From the NCBI GenBank assembly GCA_023630585.1, contig CM042566.1:11601754-11665753 (forward strand): a DNA stretch of 64,000 bases. Direction: 5' to 3'. Shown piece by piece: positions 1-11,568 of the stretch. The stretch comes from Cranoglanis bouderius. Taxonomy: Eukaryota > Chordata > Actinopteri > Siluriformes > Cranoglanididae. A program made the position numbers and the translations under genes. How positions within the stretch are numbered: the first letter of the stretch is position 1; each line of letters opens with the position of its first letter. The notes under the pieces were generated by a model, which saw only the letters and a list, made by a program, of their open reading frames with translations, had not been told where the DNA came from and did not search any database.

Positions 1-569
1 CCACACTGGAAGCCAGAACAATCTGGTGATGAGTGGTTTAAGAACCGGGGCTTATATATGATGCTGACTGATGAGCTGATGACGAGCAGGTGAGTCCAGT
101 GATACAATCCGAAAACCAGAGAAGTGGAGCACTACACCCAGAGACACACACAACAACAGAAATATGAGGGAGAGAAAACACTGGAACACGAGTTTCGATT
201 CGATTTCGAAGTTGAAAATAGGAAATGAGAAAAACACATACAGCCCGAAACTGATTTTGATATTTAATTATCCAATTTGGCCTGACCCGGAAGTTTATGA
301 TTTGTACGAGATGGGTGGTGGGATTGCATATTTCCCCCCAGCAAAGTAGCTTAGTTTACTATGGCCACACTAGAACCATACGTTAATTTATTTAACGTTA
401 ATTTATGACTTATTCGTAAGTGGCAAGACACATGCAGAGATTTCCACCCATGTGCAACAAATTGTTATCCAGCGATGCTGTTAGAGTCTCTCTCTCGCTA
501 CGCAGCTAGCAGAGGCTAGCAAGTAGCGCACTTCCGCATTCCACGCTCCGCATTCCAGAGAAGAGTAGC
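1..569. other. Unassigned; Gypsy-leader-like block
   Basis: No coding region is recognised. The first ~130 bases resemble 49575-49680 (both carry a gatgag...gagcaggtga block in the same setting), so this may be leader or flank of a Ty3/Gypsy element of the kind found at 48245-49690. Short overlapping ORFs here have no recognisable domain. Confidence 0.25.
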
Positions 570-1287
570 GTGAGCATTATTATTAAACAACCCGCTGGAC
601 TTTTCATTTATAGATCCTCTCTTTGTGTGTATTACCATGTGCTTGTGTTTTGGTTTGCATCATGTCTCCACCTCCTGTACATTGCCATGTGCTTGTGTTT
701 TGGTTCACGTCATGTCTCCGCCTCCTTAATGTTTATTGGTTCCTCTATTTGTGTCATGTCTCTGCCCCCGTTCTCTCATTGGTTCTCTGTTTTATTATTC
801 GTTCCAGGTGTTCCGTGTTTATCTTCGTTTGTTCTCTAGTGTGTCTGTGTATAAATACCCCCTTTTGTTTCTGCTTCCTTGCGGAGTATTAGAATAGAAT
901 AGCCTTAGATTGAGTATGTGCTGTAAGCCGGCTTCTTTCTTGTCTTCTCTCACCTATAGTTCATGGTTCTCAGACCATAGTTAAATATTCCTAGTACCTA
1001 GTCATTAGCTCATTGTTTGTGGTTCCCATACCACTTCCTAGCGTCGTGTGTTTGTTCCCTTTGTTTTGTTTTCAGCATATGGATTACTTTTCTATGGACT
1101 ACTGCCTCTGTTTTGTTTGATGGATATTCTGATTTGGATTACTGCTTTACATTTGATGGATTATCGTTTGTTTTTTTGTTCCTTTACTTTTGCATGTGAG
1201 TGTTCCATTACTTTAGAAGTGTTCCTAATAAACTGAAATTTCCCCAGCACATGCATCCTGACTCCCCTCCTTCCAGTTTACGTAACA
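570..1287 (+). repeat. Probable Gypsy-type LTR (3' end clear, 5' end uncertain)
   Basis: The 3' end has the look of many teleost Gypsy LTRs: an AATAAA-like signal (cctaataaactg, about 1225), then a cytosine-rich segment ending in gtttacgtaaca at 1287. Upstream there is a TATA-like tataaatacccc near 850. The 630-790 segment contains loosely repeated copies of a catgtctc(c/t)(g/a)cctcc motif. No internal region follows, so it looks like a solo or truncated LTR. The 5' boundary could not be fixed. Confidence 0.45.
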
Positions 1288-1403
1288 GATGCTCTGAAAT
1301 TAGTGTTAGAAGAATCTGTTTTAAACACAACCTTCAGCAAAAAAGACATGTATTGGACACAGTACTGGAAGTGGCTGTGATTGGATCTATTTATGAGGTA
1401 ATA

Positions 1404-1405
1404 AA

Positions 1406-1440
<35 letters not shown>
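1404..1440. repeat. (TTA)n microsatellite
   Basis: A run of tta/att repeats in otherwise unassigned sequence between the Gypsy-like LTR and the LTR-A insertion. Nothing else is seen in 1288-1556. Confidence 0.9.
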
Positions 1441-1441
<1 letters not shown>

Positions 1442-1705
1442 ATTATTACTACATTTGTACTGTTCATTCAGTGTTTTTGTGAGGACAGCAAATATCCTGC
1501 ATCTTGGGCTATAACTGAATACTGAGAATAAAATGAGAAAAATTATCAATAGCACGTGTAACGTCTGAACGTATCAAACTGATTTCTGAATCAGCCTGGA
1601 CTTAGCAAAGAAGTTTCTCTGTTTCTTTGAGCTGTGAATCCATATCAGTAACCTCTTCAACCAGATGCCATCGGAATGCTACAGGGGGCATGACCCCCCC
1701 CCTTC

Positions 1706-1835
1706 AGACACACACACACACACACAAACAAACACACACACACACAAAACTTACCTACACGCGCACATGCATGCACACACACACACACACACAAAGCTTA
1801 CCTACACGCGAACGTACACGCACACACACGCGCAC
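1706..1835. repeat. (CA)n tract in LTR-A
   Basis: Interrupted CA/CG dinucleotides near the 5' end of the LTR. An equivalent tract is present in every longer LTR-A copy, so it is a family feature that expands and contracts. It creates spurious His/Thr-rich reading frames. Confidence 0.9.
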
Positions 1836-3101
1836 AGACACAATGGAAGAATCTCTTCTGAATGTAACATGTAATTATATGTAATTATTCGATGTCCAAA
1901 TAGTGTGATGTTTTCCTATTTGCATATATTGTGTGTTTATGTAACATACACTATAATGATTTTAGATTTTAATTTAGGATATTATTTTAAATGTCTGTAA
2001 CCATGTTTCACCTTTTAATATTTTCATAAGTCCATCGAATTTGGTATGTAATTAATCGTCTCGCGATACTCTGATCGATTATACATATCACATTACAATG
2101 GTATAACGAATCAATCATTACTAGCATTATTCTTTTCCACCAGAATAATGTAATGGATCAACTTTAAACATGAAAAATGAAACAGAAGCGCACGCTTGGA
2201 TTCGAAGCACCTTTTTAAAGGAGACGAGTTTTAAAGCGTGCCCGCGTTATCTGCCAGAATGTGTAGTAAATCGGGTGAATCTGCAACGTTTAAAAATATT
2301 CTCCACCAGTTACAATTTATGTAATGAATTAAAAGATGTTTAACACATTTAAATGTATTCTCCAATTTATATACGGAATTAGCTCGAATGGCATGAAATA
2401 TATCTATATATCTAATCAACACGTGTTGTGACCAGTTATAAATATACATCAGCCATGAAAGGGAATTCATGTATGTGCACATATACATATAGATAATTAA
2501 CTACAACGGATTATAATTAATTATGACTATGTTTGTGGTCTGGATCATCTTTTAGGATTAGCTGTAGTCTAGTTTGGAATTATGAACTCTAAAGAGGGAG
2601 TTTATCCTTCTGGCCAGGAAGGATTAACCACGAAGTTTGTTATTAAAGATTAGAGCAGGTAATCGAGATGATATGCAGTGAAGAAGGGACTCTATCATGT
2701 GACCAAAAACAGAGAAAATCAAGCTTGAGATAATAGATTTTAATAACTAGATGTAACTATGGATACACACGACTAACTCTAAGCAAAACATACATATGCA
2801 CATTTATATACAAGGAATGAAAAGGGATAGAGAGAAAGTAATGAAATAAAAGGGAATGGCAGACAAAAACACAACTAATTAGGCTTTTTCAAAACCAGCA
2901 ACGAACTTAAATCTCCTGTAAACAGGGGTACAATCTTAAACGCAGATATAGGTCCATTAACTATACTTGCATGGCTTCGGTTTGAAAGTTCATGCGAGGT
3001 CGTGTAGAGTTCGCTGATTTGTCATGCCATTTGCAAAAGGCGTGGGCCGTGAGGCGGTTGCATCCTTTGTCTGAGAGAGAGAGAGAACCTGGCTTCCTCT
3101 T

Positions 3102-3124
3102 CCCGGGGCACGTGGCCCCGGGGG
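3102..3124. promoter_or_regulatory. GC-rich palindrome with E-box core in LTR-A
   Basis: CCCGGGG-CACGTG-GCCCCGGG is a near-perfect palindrome centred on the E-box CACGTG. Equivalent sequence occurs at 4207-4227, 6412-6434, 10681-10703 and 16308-16330, so it is retained in five LTR-A copies. Just upstream in LTR sense lie a purine/pyrimidine-biased segment, a ggtgttgt...acaacacc dyad and a CCAAT-type box. A role as an LTR enhancer is an inference from position and conservation. Confidence 0.5.
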
Positions 3125-3670
3125 AGAGAAACCGGAAGAGTGTCAAGTTGAAGTGTGTGAAGAGAGACTGAAGAGACGTCCGAAGAGAAGACTCTCAAAG
3201 CGTGGTGTTGTTTTAAAGACAACACCAATGCACATGCCTCTTTGGGCAATTGGCCAATCAGGAAGTTGGATTTGTTGGCAGGATGACCTCTCTTTGTCTG
3301 GTCTCAGACCATAATTTGCATGACCAGGGAGGAGCCGGTTTATACCGTATTATATATGAAATTAAGAGAAAGCATGAAATAATGTATCCGATTGCAATAT
3401 GATATGCATAATCAATCAGGGTATCGCAAGACGATTAACCACATACCAAATTCGATGGACCTGTAACGAATATTACAAGTAAAATATGGTTACAGACCTT
3501 TAAAATAATATCCTAAGTTAAGACTATCTAAAATCATTAAGGTTAGGTCACATAAACACACAATATATGTAAACAAGATAACATCACACTATTTAGGCAT
3601 CGAATAATTACATATAATTACACGTTACATTCGAGAGAGATTTTTCCATTGTGTGTGTAAGGTAAGCTTG

Positions 3671-3728
3671 TGTGTGTGTATGTGTGTGTGCGTGCGCGTG
3701 TAGGTAGCTTGTGTGTGTGTGTGTGTGT

Positions 3729-3779
<51 letters not shown>
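3671..3779. repeat. (GT)n microsatellite in LTR-A
   Basis: Long gtgtgt run, the reverse-strand counterpart of the (CA)n tract of the outer copy. Confidence 0.9.
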
Positions 3780-3782
<3 letters not shown>

Positions 3783-5146
3783 AGGGGGGAAGGTTGGTCG
3801 TTAGCATTCCAAAGGTATCTGGTCAAACTGGGGCCAGAGTGGTCATTAAACAGCTCAAGGAGACAGAGAAAGTTCATTGCTAAACTCAGGCTGATTCAGA
3901 AATCAGTTTGATACGTTCAGACGTTACAATGAGATACATTATTTCATGCTTTTTCTTAATTTCACATGGAATACGTTTTAAACCAGCTCCTCCCTGGACA
4001 TGCAAATTCAGGTCTGAGACCAGACAAAGAGAGTTCATCCCGCCAACAAATCCAACTTCCTGATTGGCCAATAGCCCAGAGAGGCGTGTGCGTTGGTGTT
4101 GTCTTTAAAACAACAACACGCATTCAAACTTTTACTGTTATTCACTTCTTCAGATTCTCTTCAGTCTTCTTCGGTTCACCCCAGTTCACTTCAGGTTTCC
4201 CTCCCCCAGGGCCACGTGCCCCGGGGAGAGGGAATCTCTCTCTCTCTCCCAAAGGATGCAACCGCCTCACGGCCCAAGTCTTTTCAAACGGCACAACGAG
4301 CCAGCGAACTCGACACAACCTCGCGCGAAACTTTGAACCGACAACACTTACGCCATGCAAGTATAGTTCATGATCTATATGTGCGTTAAAGTTGTACCCC
4401 TGTTTACAGGAGATTTAAGTTCATTGCTGGTTTTGAAAATGGCTAATTAATTGTGTTTTTGTCTGCCATTCCCTCCTATTTCATTACTTTCTTTCTACAC
4501 TTTCCCTCTTCTTGTATATAGATGTACATATGTAGTGTTTGCTTAGAGTTAGTTGTGTGTATCCGTAGTTACACATAGTTATTAAAATCTATTATCACCA
4601 CGCTTGATTGTCTCTGTTTTGGTCACGTGATGAGTAACTTCTACACTGAAAGACCTCGCTACCCATTCTATTTTTAATAACAAAATGGGAAATCCTTCCT
4701 GGCCAGAAGGATAAACTTCCTCTTTAGAGTTTATAATTCTAAACTAGACTACAGCTAATCCTAAAAGCTGATCTAGACCACATACATAGTCATAATTAAT
4801 TATAATCCATTGTAGTTAATTATCTATATGTATATGTGCACATACATTAATTCCCTTTCATGGCTGATGTATATTTATAACTGGTCACAACACGCATTGA
4901 TTAGATATATAGATATATTTCACGCCATTCAAGCTAATTCCTTACATAAATTGGAGAATACATTTAAACGTGTTAAACATCTTTTAATTCGTTACATGAA
5001 TTGTAACTGGTGGAGAATATATTTGTTTCGTTTCCTTTTTACATCTCATTTGTTACATATTCTGGTAGATAATGCGGGCACGCTTTAAAACTATTGTCTC
5101 CTTTAAAAAGCTGATTCCTTACACACGTACTATATTTTTCTATGTT

Positions 5147-5220
5147 ATTTTAGATCATGCACGCGCACTCGTTTTTGTGAATGACCAATTCATCAGCCAT
5201 ACCATGAATTGCGATGTCAG
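5147..5220 (+). other. Possible upstream exon of the integrase-domain gene
   Basis: Sequence ending gcgatgtcag is followed by a consensus donor gtaagt at 5221, 224 bases before the next exon. The reading frame could not be confirmed. The LTR-A insertion ending at 5123 lies immediately upstream, so earlier exons may have been displaced or lost. Confidence 0.3.
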
Positions 5221-5896
5221 GTAAGTGCTATTCCATATGCTGTTGTGTAGTGTTGTGTATTATTATAGAATAATAATAATGTTATAGTAGATCACCTTCA
5301 GAAATAGTAGCCTAAATGTATATTAGGAGTGGAACCTAATTAAATGTAACCAGCCCATGTATATAAGAATTCACATTCTGTAAATATGTTAGCTATGGGC
5401 CCAGATGGAAGCCTGCAACAATAAAATGTTTCCCACTTATTTAGGGTGCATGTAACCCAGTCCCTTATCATGCCAAATATATGGGCCATAAACTGTACTT
5501 TGATCAAAATGAGAAGCTTGGGATGTTCAGTGTAACACACATTTTGGCAGTTGATGGCTGCAGCAGCAAAATTGTTGCCAAAGCTACTATGCCAGTGAAA
5601 AAATGTGACTTATGAAGAAGTTTACAGGTGAGTATGTTCAGTGGAAGTAACAAGCAGTGAATAAACACATTACTGTCATAATCTATTTCTGTGCTAAAAC
5701 TATTTTTTTTTTCACTGAATATAATGCATTTCTCTTCAGAATAGCTATGTGCACATGCAACAAATTTACAGCATTATATTTCAGATCTGCTGTAGTTAGC
5801 TATGGCATGTGGGACCAGCTTAGGGTTGACCATGGCAGGGAATTTTACATGTGTCTGTACATACAAGAGAAGCTGTCAAGACACAGACACAACCTC

Positions 5897-7024
5897 TAGT
5901 CTAGTTTAGAATTATGAACTCTAAAGAGGGAGTTTATCCTTCTGGCCAGGAAGGATTCCCCATTTCGAGAGCATGTAGTGAGGTCGCAGCGCTTAAGGAA
6001 CTCATCACGTGACCAAAACAGAGACAATCAAGCGTGGTGATAATAGACTTTAATAACTAAGTGTAACTATGGATACACACACAATTAACTCTAAGCAATC
6101 AATACATATGTACATCTATATACAAGAAAAGAGAGAGTATAGAGAGAAAGTAATGAAAGGAAGAGGGTAGCAGACAAAAACACAAACAATTAGTCTTTTC
6201 CAAAACCAGCAACAAATCAGAATCTCCTGTAAACAGAGGTACAATCTTAACACATATATAGATCCATTAACTATACTTGCATGGCTTAAGTGTTGTCAGT
6301 TCAAAATTCGCATGAGGTCGTGTCGAGTTCGCTGGTTCATCGTGCTGTTTGAAGAGGCGTGGGCTGTGAGGCAGTTACATCTTTGTCACAGAGAGAGAGT
6401 GGCTCCCTCTTCCCGGGGCACGTGGCCCTGGGGGAGGGAAGCTGGAAAGAGCAAGACTGAAGAGTGAAGAGAATCTGAAGAGCCTGAAGAGGAAGAGAGT
6501 GTTTCAATGCATATTGTTGTTTTAAAGACAACACCAACGCACATGCCTCTCTGGGTTATTGACCAATCAGAAAGCTGGATTTGTTGGTGGGAGGGACTTC
6601 CTGTGTGTCCTCTTAGAGTGGGTTGCCCATCTGGGGCGGCGCCAGTTTAAACTGTATTATATATGGGATTAAGAAAAAGCATGAAATAATATATCCCATT
6701 GCAATATGATATGCATAATCAATCAGAGCATCGAGAGACGATTAACTACATACCAAATTCGATGGAATTCTAAAAATATTAAAAGGTGAAACATGGTTAT
6801 AGACATTTAAAATAATATCTTAAATTAAACTATCCAAAATCATTATAGCTGGGTTACATGAACACACAATATATGCAAATAAGAAAACATCGAACTATTT
6901 GGACATCGAATAATTACATATAATTACATGTTACATTCAAGAGAGATTCTTCTATTGTGTGTGGCAGATAAGCGCGTGTGTGTGCGTGTGTGTGTGCGTG
7001 CGAGTGTAGGTAAGCTTTGTGTCT

Positions 7025-7069
<45 letters not shown>

Positions 7070-7226
7070 TGAAGAGGGGGGTCGTACCCCCCCGTAGCAT
7101 TCCGATGCCATCTGGTCACAGAGCAAAAGGGGGTTACTGATATGGATTCACAGCTCAAAGAAACAGAGAAACTTCTTTGCTAAGTCCAGGCTGATTCAGA
7201 AATCAGTTTGATAGTCAGACGTTACA
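5897..7226 (-). mobile_element. Partial LTR-A, antisense
   Basis: Matches the portion 2569-3928 of the inner LTR-A in the same orientation and ends in the family terminus ...gtcagacgttaca at 7226. The last ~470 bases of the LTR in its own sense are missing at the left edge, where it abuts the integrase-like exon. The right edge abuts the interior of a Tc1 transposase, so at least one deletion accompanied or followed insertion. It contains a (GT)n tract at about 7018-7068. Confidence 0.7.
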
Positions 7227-8400
7227 AGGGCTCTGGGACAAAATTGTGGAAAGGCACAAGTTGGGAAAAGGATACAAAAAGATTTCAAAGGCTTTAACTA
7301 TCCTTCTGAGTACCGTTCAGAGCATTATTAAGAAGTGGAAAGCATATTGCACCACCAACACCTTGCCTAGATCGGGTCCCTACTAACCGACGGATGACCG
7401 AGCCAGGAGGATATTGATCAGGGAAGCTACCAAGAGGCCAATAGCAACTTTGAAGGACTCACAAGTCCTTCTGGCTGAGATTGGTCAGTCTGTGCATGTG
7501 ACAACAATCTCACAAGCTTTACACAAATCTGTATGGCAGGGTGGCAAGAAAGAAGCCTCTTCTAAAACGGCTTTGTAAAAAAAACACTTGGAAGATCCTA
7601 ATGCCATGTGGCAAAAGGTTTTATGTTCAGATGAGACCAAGATTGATCTTTTTGGACTGAACTGCAAGCATGATGTTTAGTGAAAACCAAACACAGCACA
7701 CCACCCAAAACACACCATACCTACTGTAAAGCATGGTGGTGGCAACATTATGTTGTGGGGGTGTTTCTCTTCAGCAGGGACTGGTCAATTGGTCAGGATT
7801 GAAGGGAAAATGGATGCTGCCAAGTATACCCAAATCATTGAGGAAAACCTGCGGCCCTCTGCTAGACAGCTGAAGATGGGCAGGTGGTTCACCTTCCAGC
7901 ATGACAACAACCCTAAACACACCGCCAAAAAAAAACAAAAACGCAGTGGCTTAAGAATAGGAAGGTGAACGTCCTTGAGTGGCCAAGTCAGAGCCCTGAC
8001 CTAAAGCCAACTGAAAATCTGTGGATGGACTTGAAGACAGCAGTCAATCGCCGCTCACCACAAAATGTGACTGAACTCAAACAATTCTGCAAGGAAGGAT
8101 GAGCAAATATTCCCCAATCTAGGTGTGCAAAGCTAATAGAGACATATCCAAACAGACTGATGGCTGAAATTAAAGCAAAAGGTGGCTCTATGAAGTATTA
8201 AATCATGTGACTGATCACTTTTCCAACTCTGTTATTCTAGTTATTCTTTTTTCTTTTATGTTTCCGAACTGTTGCCTTTTACGTTACTTGAATGTTGTAA
8301 GGCAGAATGTGTAAATAAAGCTTGAACAAAAAGCTTATTAAAAAGTTTTGATTTCAGGCTATAAGACAAAAAAAGTGTCTATTTCAAAGGGGTGCACTGT
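7227..8400 (+). pseudogene. Tc1-type transposase, 5'-truncated (copy a)
   Basis: Begins inside the N-terminal helix-turn-helix region (GLWDKIVERHKLGKGYKKI...), so the 5' inverted repeat and start codon are missing. Catalytic landmarks of the DDE core can be read: SDETKIDLFG, then HDNNPKHTAK, then SPDLKPTENLW. Stops and a frameshift in an A-rich run near 7928-7940 make it inactive. The coding part ends at about 8200 and the 3' inverted-repeat end reads aaaggggtgcactgt (to 8400). It interrupts the intron or missing middle of the integrase-like gene. Confidence 0.8.
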
Positions 8401-8818
8401 ACAAGGCTTTAGAATCAATTTTGTTTGTTTCTAAAAAGGCACTTTATAATCACTGTCTATTTACATTCAGGGCACTGCTTTGATAGCTGTTGGTTACCAT
8501 GCTTCATTGTTTTAGGCCGTGGGATACCCAATGAACTCACAGCAAGTGGATGTCAATCAAAAATTTCAGACGAACTGCTGCCCAATGCCTCTGTTGTGGC
8601 TAACGTATGAGCAGGAATTGGAATTTTCGCTGACTTGGCTGTCAACCTTTGGAATGGACCCCTTTCCCTCCGAGGAGGACAGATGTCATGCAGAACAGGA
8701 CTTTGCGGAGAAGTATCCAGACATCTCTCTACTTTTCAACCAAGCAGTGAACAATAACTATATGCTTTTTCAGGATGCATTGTTATACCTCATAAATGTA
8801 ACCCACAGATATGTATGA

Positions 8819-9457
8819 AAAAGTGACTTAAATACTCTAATTTATTTTTTAACCAGTGTAGTGTCAGGCAAGCAGACTGCTACTGTGAGGTTGCTTTATA
8901 AAACCAGTCTGGGTATATGATTAATGATTTAAGTTTGTGTTTTATCAGAATTTACATATATTTAGCTGCCACCATGCCCAAATTGTCTATTTTTTGCTAA
9001 GAACTCTGTGTTGTATTTAATATTTCAAGGTTAAACTCTTGAATACAAATACATAAATATATAAAACATATTGCACCAGTGTTAAAAGAATGGCAGAATC
9101 TTTCTACCACAAACCTTTTTTTTACCTTTCAAAAAATTCTAACAAACACAACATAAATAGTGTAAATCCAAGATTGCATGTTGGATTTCACAGCATTCTA
9201 GATTGGGTGCAAAATAAAATAAAATAATCTAATGAAATGATGCACATCAAACTGTGCCCTTGAACTGCATACTTTGAGATGTTGAAGGAACAATAAAACA
9301 ATAAAGAAACAACATTAAAACTATGCAATTGCGCAACCTTGCATAATACTATCATATAATATACAGTATTACTCCAAGAGTATGTTTCTGAGTTCAGCCA
9401 ATGCATTAGAGAGACACCTTTGTGAAGTTGGCATCCCATAAAACAAAATAATCTCCA
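8819..9457. other. No gene recognised
   Basis: AT-rich sequence after the integrase-like stop codon; it could be former 3' UTR and intergenic DNA. No element ends or coding signals were identified. Confidence 0.5.
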
Positions 9458-9697
9458 AAACTATGCCATTCGTTTGTGCTGATTTGTGCCCCAAAAATGA
9501 ATGTTTGTGCTGGTTTGGTGTTTGAGATATTGAACATTATTTTTTTGGTTGTGTGGCGTCACTCTCCACCCCATGTCGTTCAAATCGCTCCAAACCGGTG
9601 TCATTCGTTTGTGCTCAGTTTGTGCTGTTAAAACAAACACTGTATCTATTTTCCTTTCGCAGATATAACAAATATAATTTGGCAGCTGTGACGTCAC
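9458..9697. repeat. Left part of a ~145-bp tandem repeat array
   Basis: Contains degenerate units built around (g)tcactctccaccccat, then ...aaatcg...ccaaaccggtg, ...ttcgtttgtgctc...tttgtgcc, and a TGACGTCA palindrome. The next unit is cut at gtgacgtcac (9697) by the LTR-A element and resumes at 17180. Confidence 0.7.
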
Positions 9698-11312
9698 AGT
9701 AGCGTAAATTATACCAAAAGGGGCATTATTATGCATTATTCTTTTAAGCCAGAATAATGAAATGGATCAACTTTAAACATGAAACGAAACAGAAGCGCAC
9801 GCTTGGATTCAACGCACCCTTTTAAAGGAGACGAGTTTTAAAGCGTGCCCGCGTTATCTACAGGAATGTGTAGTAACTCGGATGAATCTGCAACGTTTAA
9901 AATAATATTCTCCACCAGTTACAATTTATGTAACAAATAAAAAAAAAAAGATGTTTAACACGTTTAAATGTATTCTCCAATTTATGTGAGGAATTGGCTC
10001 GAGTGGCGTGGAATATATCTATATATCTAATCAACGCGTGTCGTGACCAGTTATAAATATACATCAGCCATGAAAGGGAATTTATATAGGTGCACATATA
10101 CATATAGATAATTAACTACAACGGATTATAATTAATTATTACTATGTATGTGGCCTAGATCAGCTTTATGAACTCTAAAGAGTGAGTTTATCCTTCTGGC
10201 CAGGAAGAATTAACTCACGAAGTGTATTATTAAAGATAGAGCGGGTAACGAAGATCTTATGCAGTATTTAAGGGACTCATCACGTGACCAAAAACAGAGA
10301 AAATCAAGCGTGGGATAATAGATTTTAATAGCTATTTGTGACTATGGATACACACGACTAATTCTAAGCAAAACATACATATATACACATCTATATACAG
10401 GGAGAGAAAAGGGATAGAGAGAAAGTGATGAAAGAAAGGGAAGCAGACAAAAACACAACTAATTAGCCTTTTTCAGAACCAGCACGAACTTAATTCTCCT
10501 GTAACACAGGGGTCCAATCTTAACGCAGATATAGGTCATTAACTATACTTGCATGGCCTCAAGGTTGAGAGTTTGTGCGAGGTCGGGTAGAGTTCGCTGG
10601 TTTGTTGTTGTTTGGAAAGGCGTGAGCCCGGAGGTAGTTGCATCTTGTGTCCGGAGAGAGAGAGATCCTGGCTTCCTCTTCCCGGGGCACGTGGCCCCGG
10701 GGGAGAGAAACCGGAAGAAGTGAAGTTGAGAAGTGAAGTCAAACTCTGAAGTCTAACTCTCAAATCCCAAGAAGAAGAAGAGAAGAGAAGAGAAGAGGCT
10801 AGTGAAGTGAGCGTGGTGTTGTTTTAAAACAACACCAGCGCACACGCCTCTTTGGGCTATGGGCCAATCAGGAAGTTGGGTTTGCATGTCCGGATGACTC
10901 TCTTTGTCTGGTCTCGGACCCTAATTTAAATGTCCAGGGAGGAGCTGGCTTATACCGTGTTATAAATGAAATTAAGTGAAAACATGAAATGATGTATCCC
11001 ATTGCAATATGATATGCATAATCAATCCGGGTATCTCGAGACGATTAACTACATACCAAATTCGATGGATTTGTGAAGAATATTACAAATAAAACCTGGT
11101 TACAGACATTTAAAATGATATGCTAGATTAAAACTATTTAAAGTCATTAAGGTTAGTTAAACACACAATATATGTAAACAAAATAACATCACACTATTTA
11201 GACATGGAATAATTACATATAATTACACGTTACATTGAAGAGAGAGGGGTTTCTCCATTGTGTGTGTAAGGTAAGTGTGGGGGTGTGTGTGTGTGTGTGT
11301 GTGTCGTAAAGT

Positions 11313-11345
<33 letters not shown>

Positions 11346-11552
11346 GGATCCCTGCTGACGAACTAATCATGAAGTTTCCCAGAAGTTCAGTCATCAAAGG
11401 TTTCTTTTATTGCAGGGGTAAGTCCTGTGTGGGTCCCAGAGAGACTTTTTGCATTCCAAAGCGGCATCTGGCCGCAGGAGGCCTCTCGGGGTTACTCTAT
11501 GTTTAGTTTGGGTTAATGTAGAAATCAGTTTGAGAATAGATCATACGCTACA
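9698..11552 (-). repeat. 3' LTR of the 7.5-kb LTR-A element
   Basis: Direct repeat of 15325-17179. Includes a gt-rich microsatellite (11279-11344), the E-box palindrome (10681-10703) and a gggccaatca CCAAT-type box. The octamer seen in other LTR-A copies reads atttaaat here, so that site is lost in this subfamily. Confidence 0.85.
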
Positions 11553-11568
11553 GATTCCCCCCTTTCGG
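11553..11568 (-). promoter_or_regulatory. Polypurine tract
   Basis: Complement reads gaaaggggggaat followed by CTGTAGCG, placing a purine run immediately before the 3' LTR in sense. The same segment, cctggacatc...ccgaaagggggga, precedes the LTR-A at 27022, confirming it as a family feature. Confidence 0.75.

Larger units (their letters stand above)
2102..3928 (-). mobile_element. Inner LTR-A, antisense, inserted into the outer LTR-A
   Basis: About 1827 bp, reading on the minus strand from TGTAACGTCTGAACG (complement of 3914-3928) to the end at 2102. The target is interrupted between caATGG (ends 2101) and ATGAgatacatt (starts 3929). This fits a 4-bp duplication ATGG with one later change, because uninterrupted copies read caatgggatacatt at this point. 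Because the two LTRs face each other, the region superficially resembles a DNA transposon with ~540-bp terminal inverted repeats. Confidence 0.8.
1557..5123 (+). mobile_element. Outer solo LTR of family LTR-A, split by an inner LTR-A
   Basis: Begins TGTAACGTCTGAACG and ends ...gattccttaca, flanked by a 4-bp direct repeat CACG at 1553-1556 and 5124-5127, which supports LTR-type integration. The LTR is in two parts, 1557-2101 and 3929-5123; the middle is a second LTR-A in the opposite orientation. About 100 bases are missing just inside the right end compared with the copy at 31218. In sense order it contains a (CA)n tract, an octamer ATGCAAAT (4000-4007), a gattggcca CCAAT-type box and a palindromic E-box. 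No internal proviral sequence is present, so it is a solo LTR. Family assignment rests on comparison with the full element at 9698-17179. Confidence 0.8.
5445..8818 (+). pseudogene. Integrase-domain multi-exon gene, broken by insertions
   Basis: Three exon fragments are readable. Exon 5445-5627 follows a pyrimidine-rich acceptor (cccacttatttag) and ends at a GTGAGT donor. It reads GACNPVPYHAKYMGHK... and ...ILAVDGCSSKIVAKATMP, where the D of VDG sits where an rve integrase first Asp would be. Exon 5785-5896 follows tatatttcag and reads YGMWDQLRVDHGREF, with VDHGREF matching the second-Asp motif. A last exon, 8516-8818, follows cattgttttag and reads GRGIPNELTASG..., then ...DPFPSEEDRCHAEQDFAEKYPDI, ending at TGA 8816-8818. 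An extra A in the A-run near 5600 and a one-base loss near 8607 shift the frame. A partial LTR-A (5897-7226) and a truncated Tc1 (7227-8400) replace the middle, so the Glu-containing part of the core is absent. The family is recalled as uncharacterised integrase-core proteins of fishes; no function is known to me. Confidence 0.6.

Noticed and set aside
1627..1884. His/Thr-rich ORFs in LTR-A copies
   Set aside because: Translation of (CA)n tracts; also at 3608-3877, 6914-7158 and 27092-27377.
1557..3928. DNA transposon with ~540-bp terminal inverted repeats
   Set aside because: The same sequence occurs as direct repeats flanking a primer-binding site and polypurine tract at 9698-17179, and both halves have separate 4-bp duplications. 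Two LTRs in opposite orientation explain it better.
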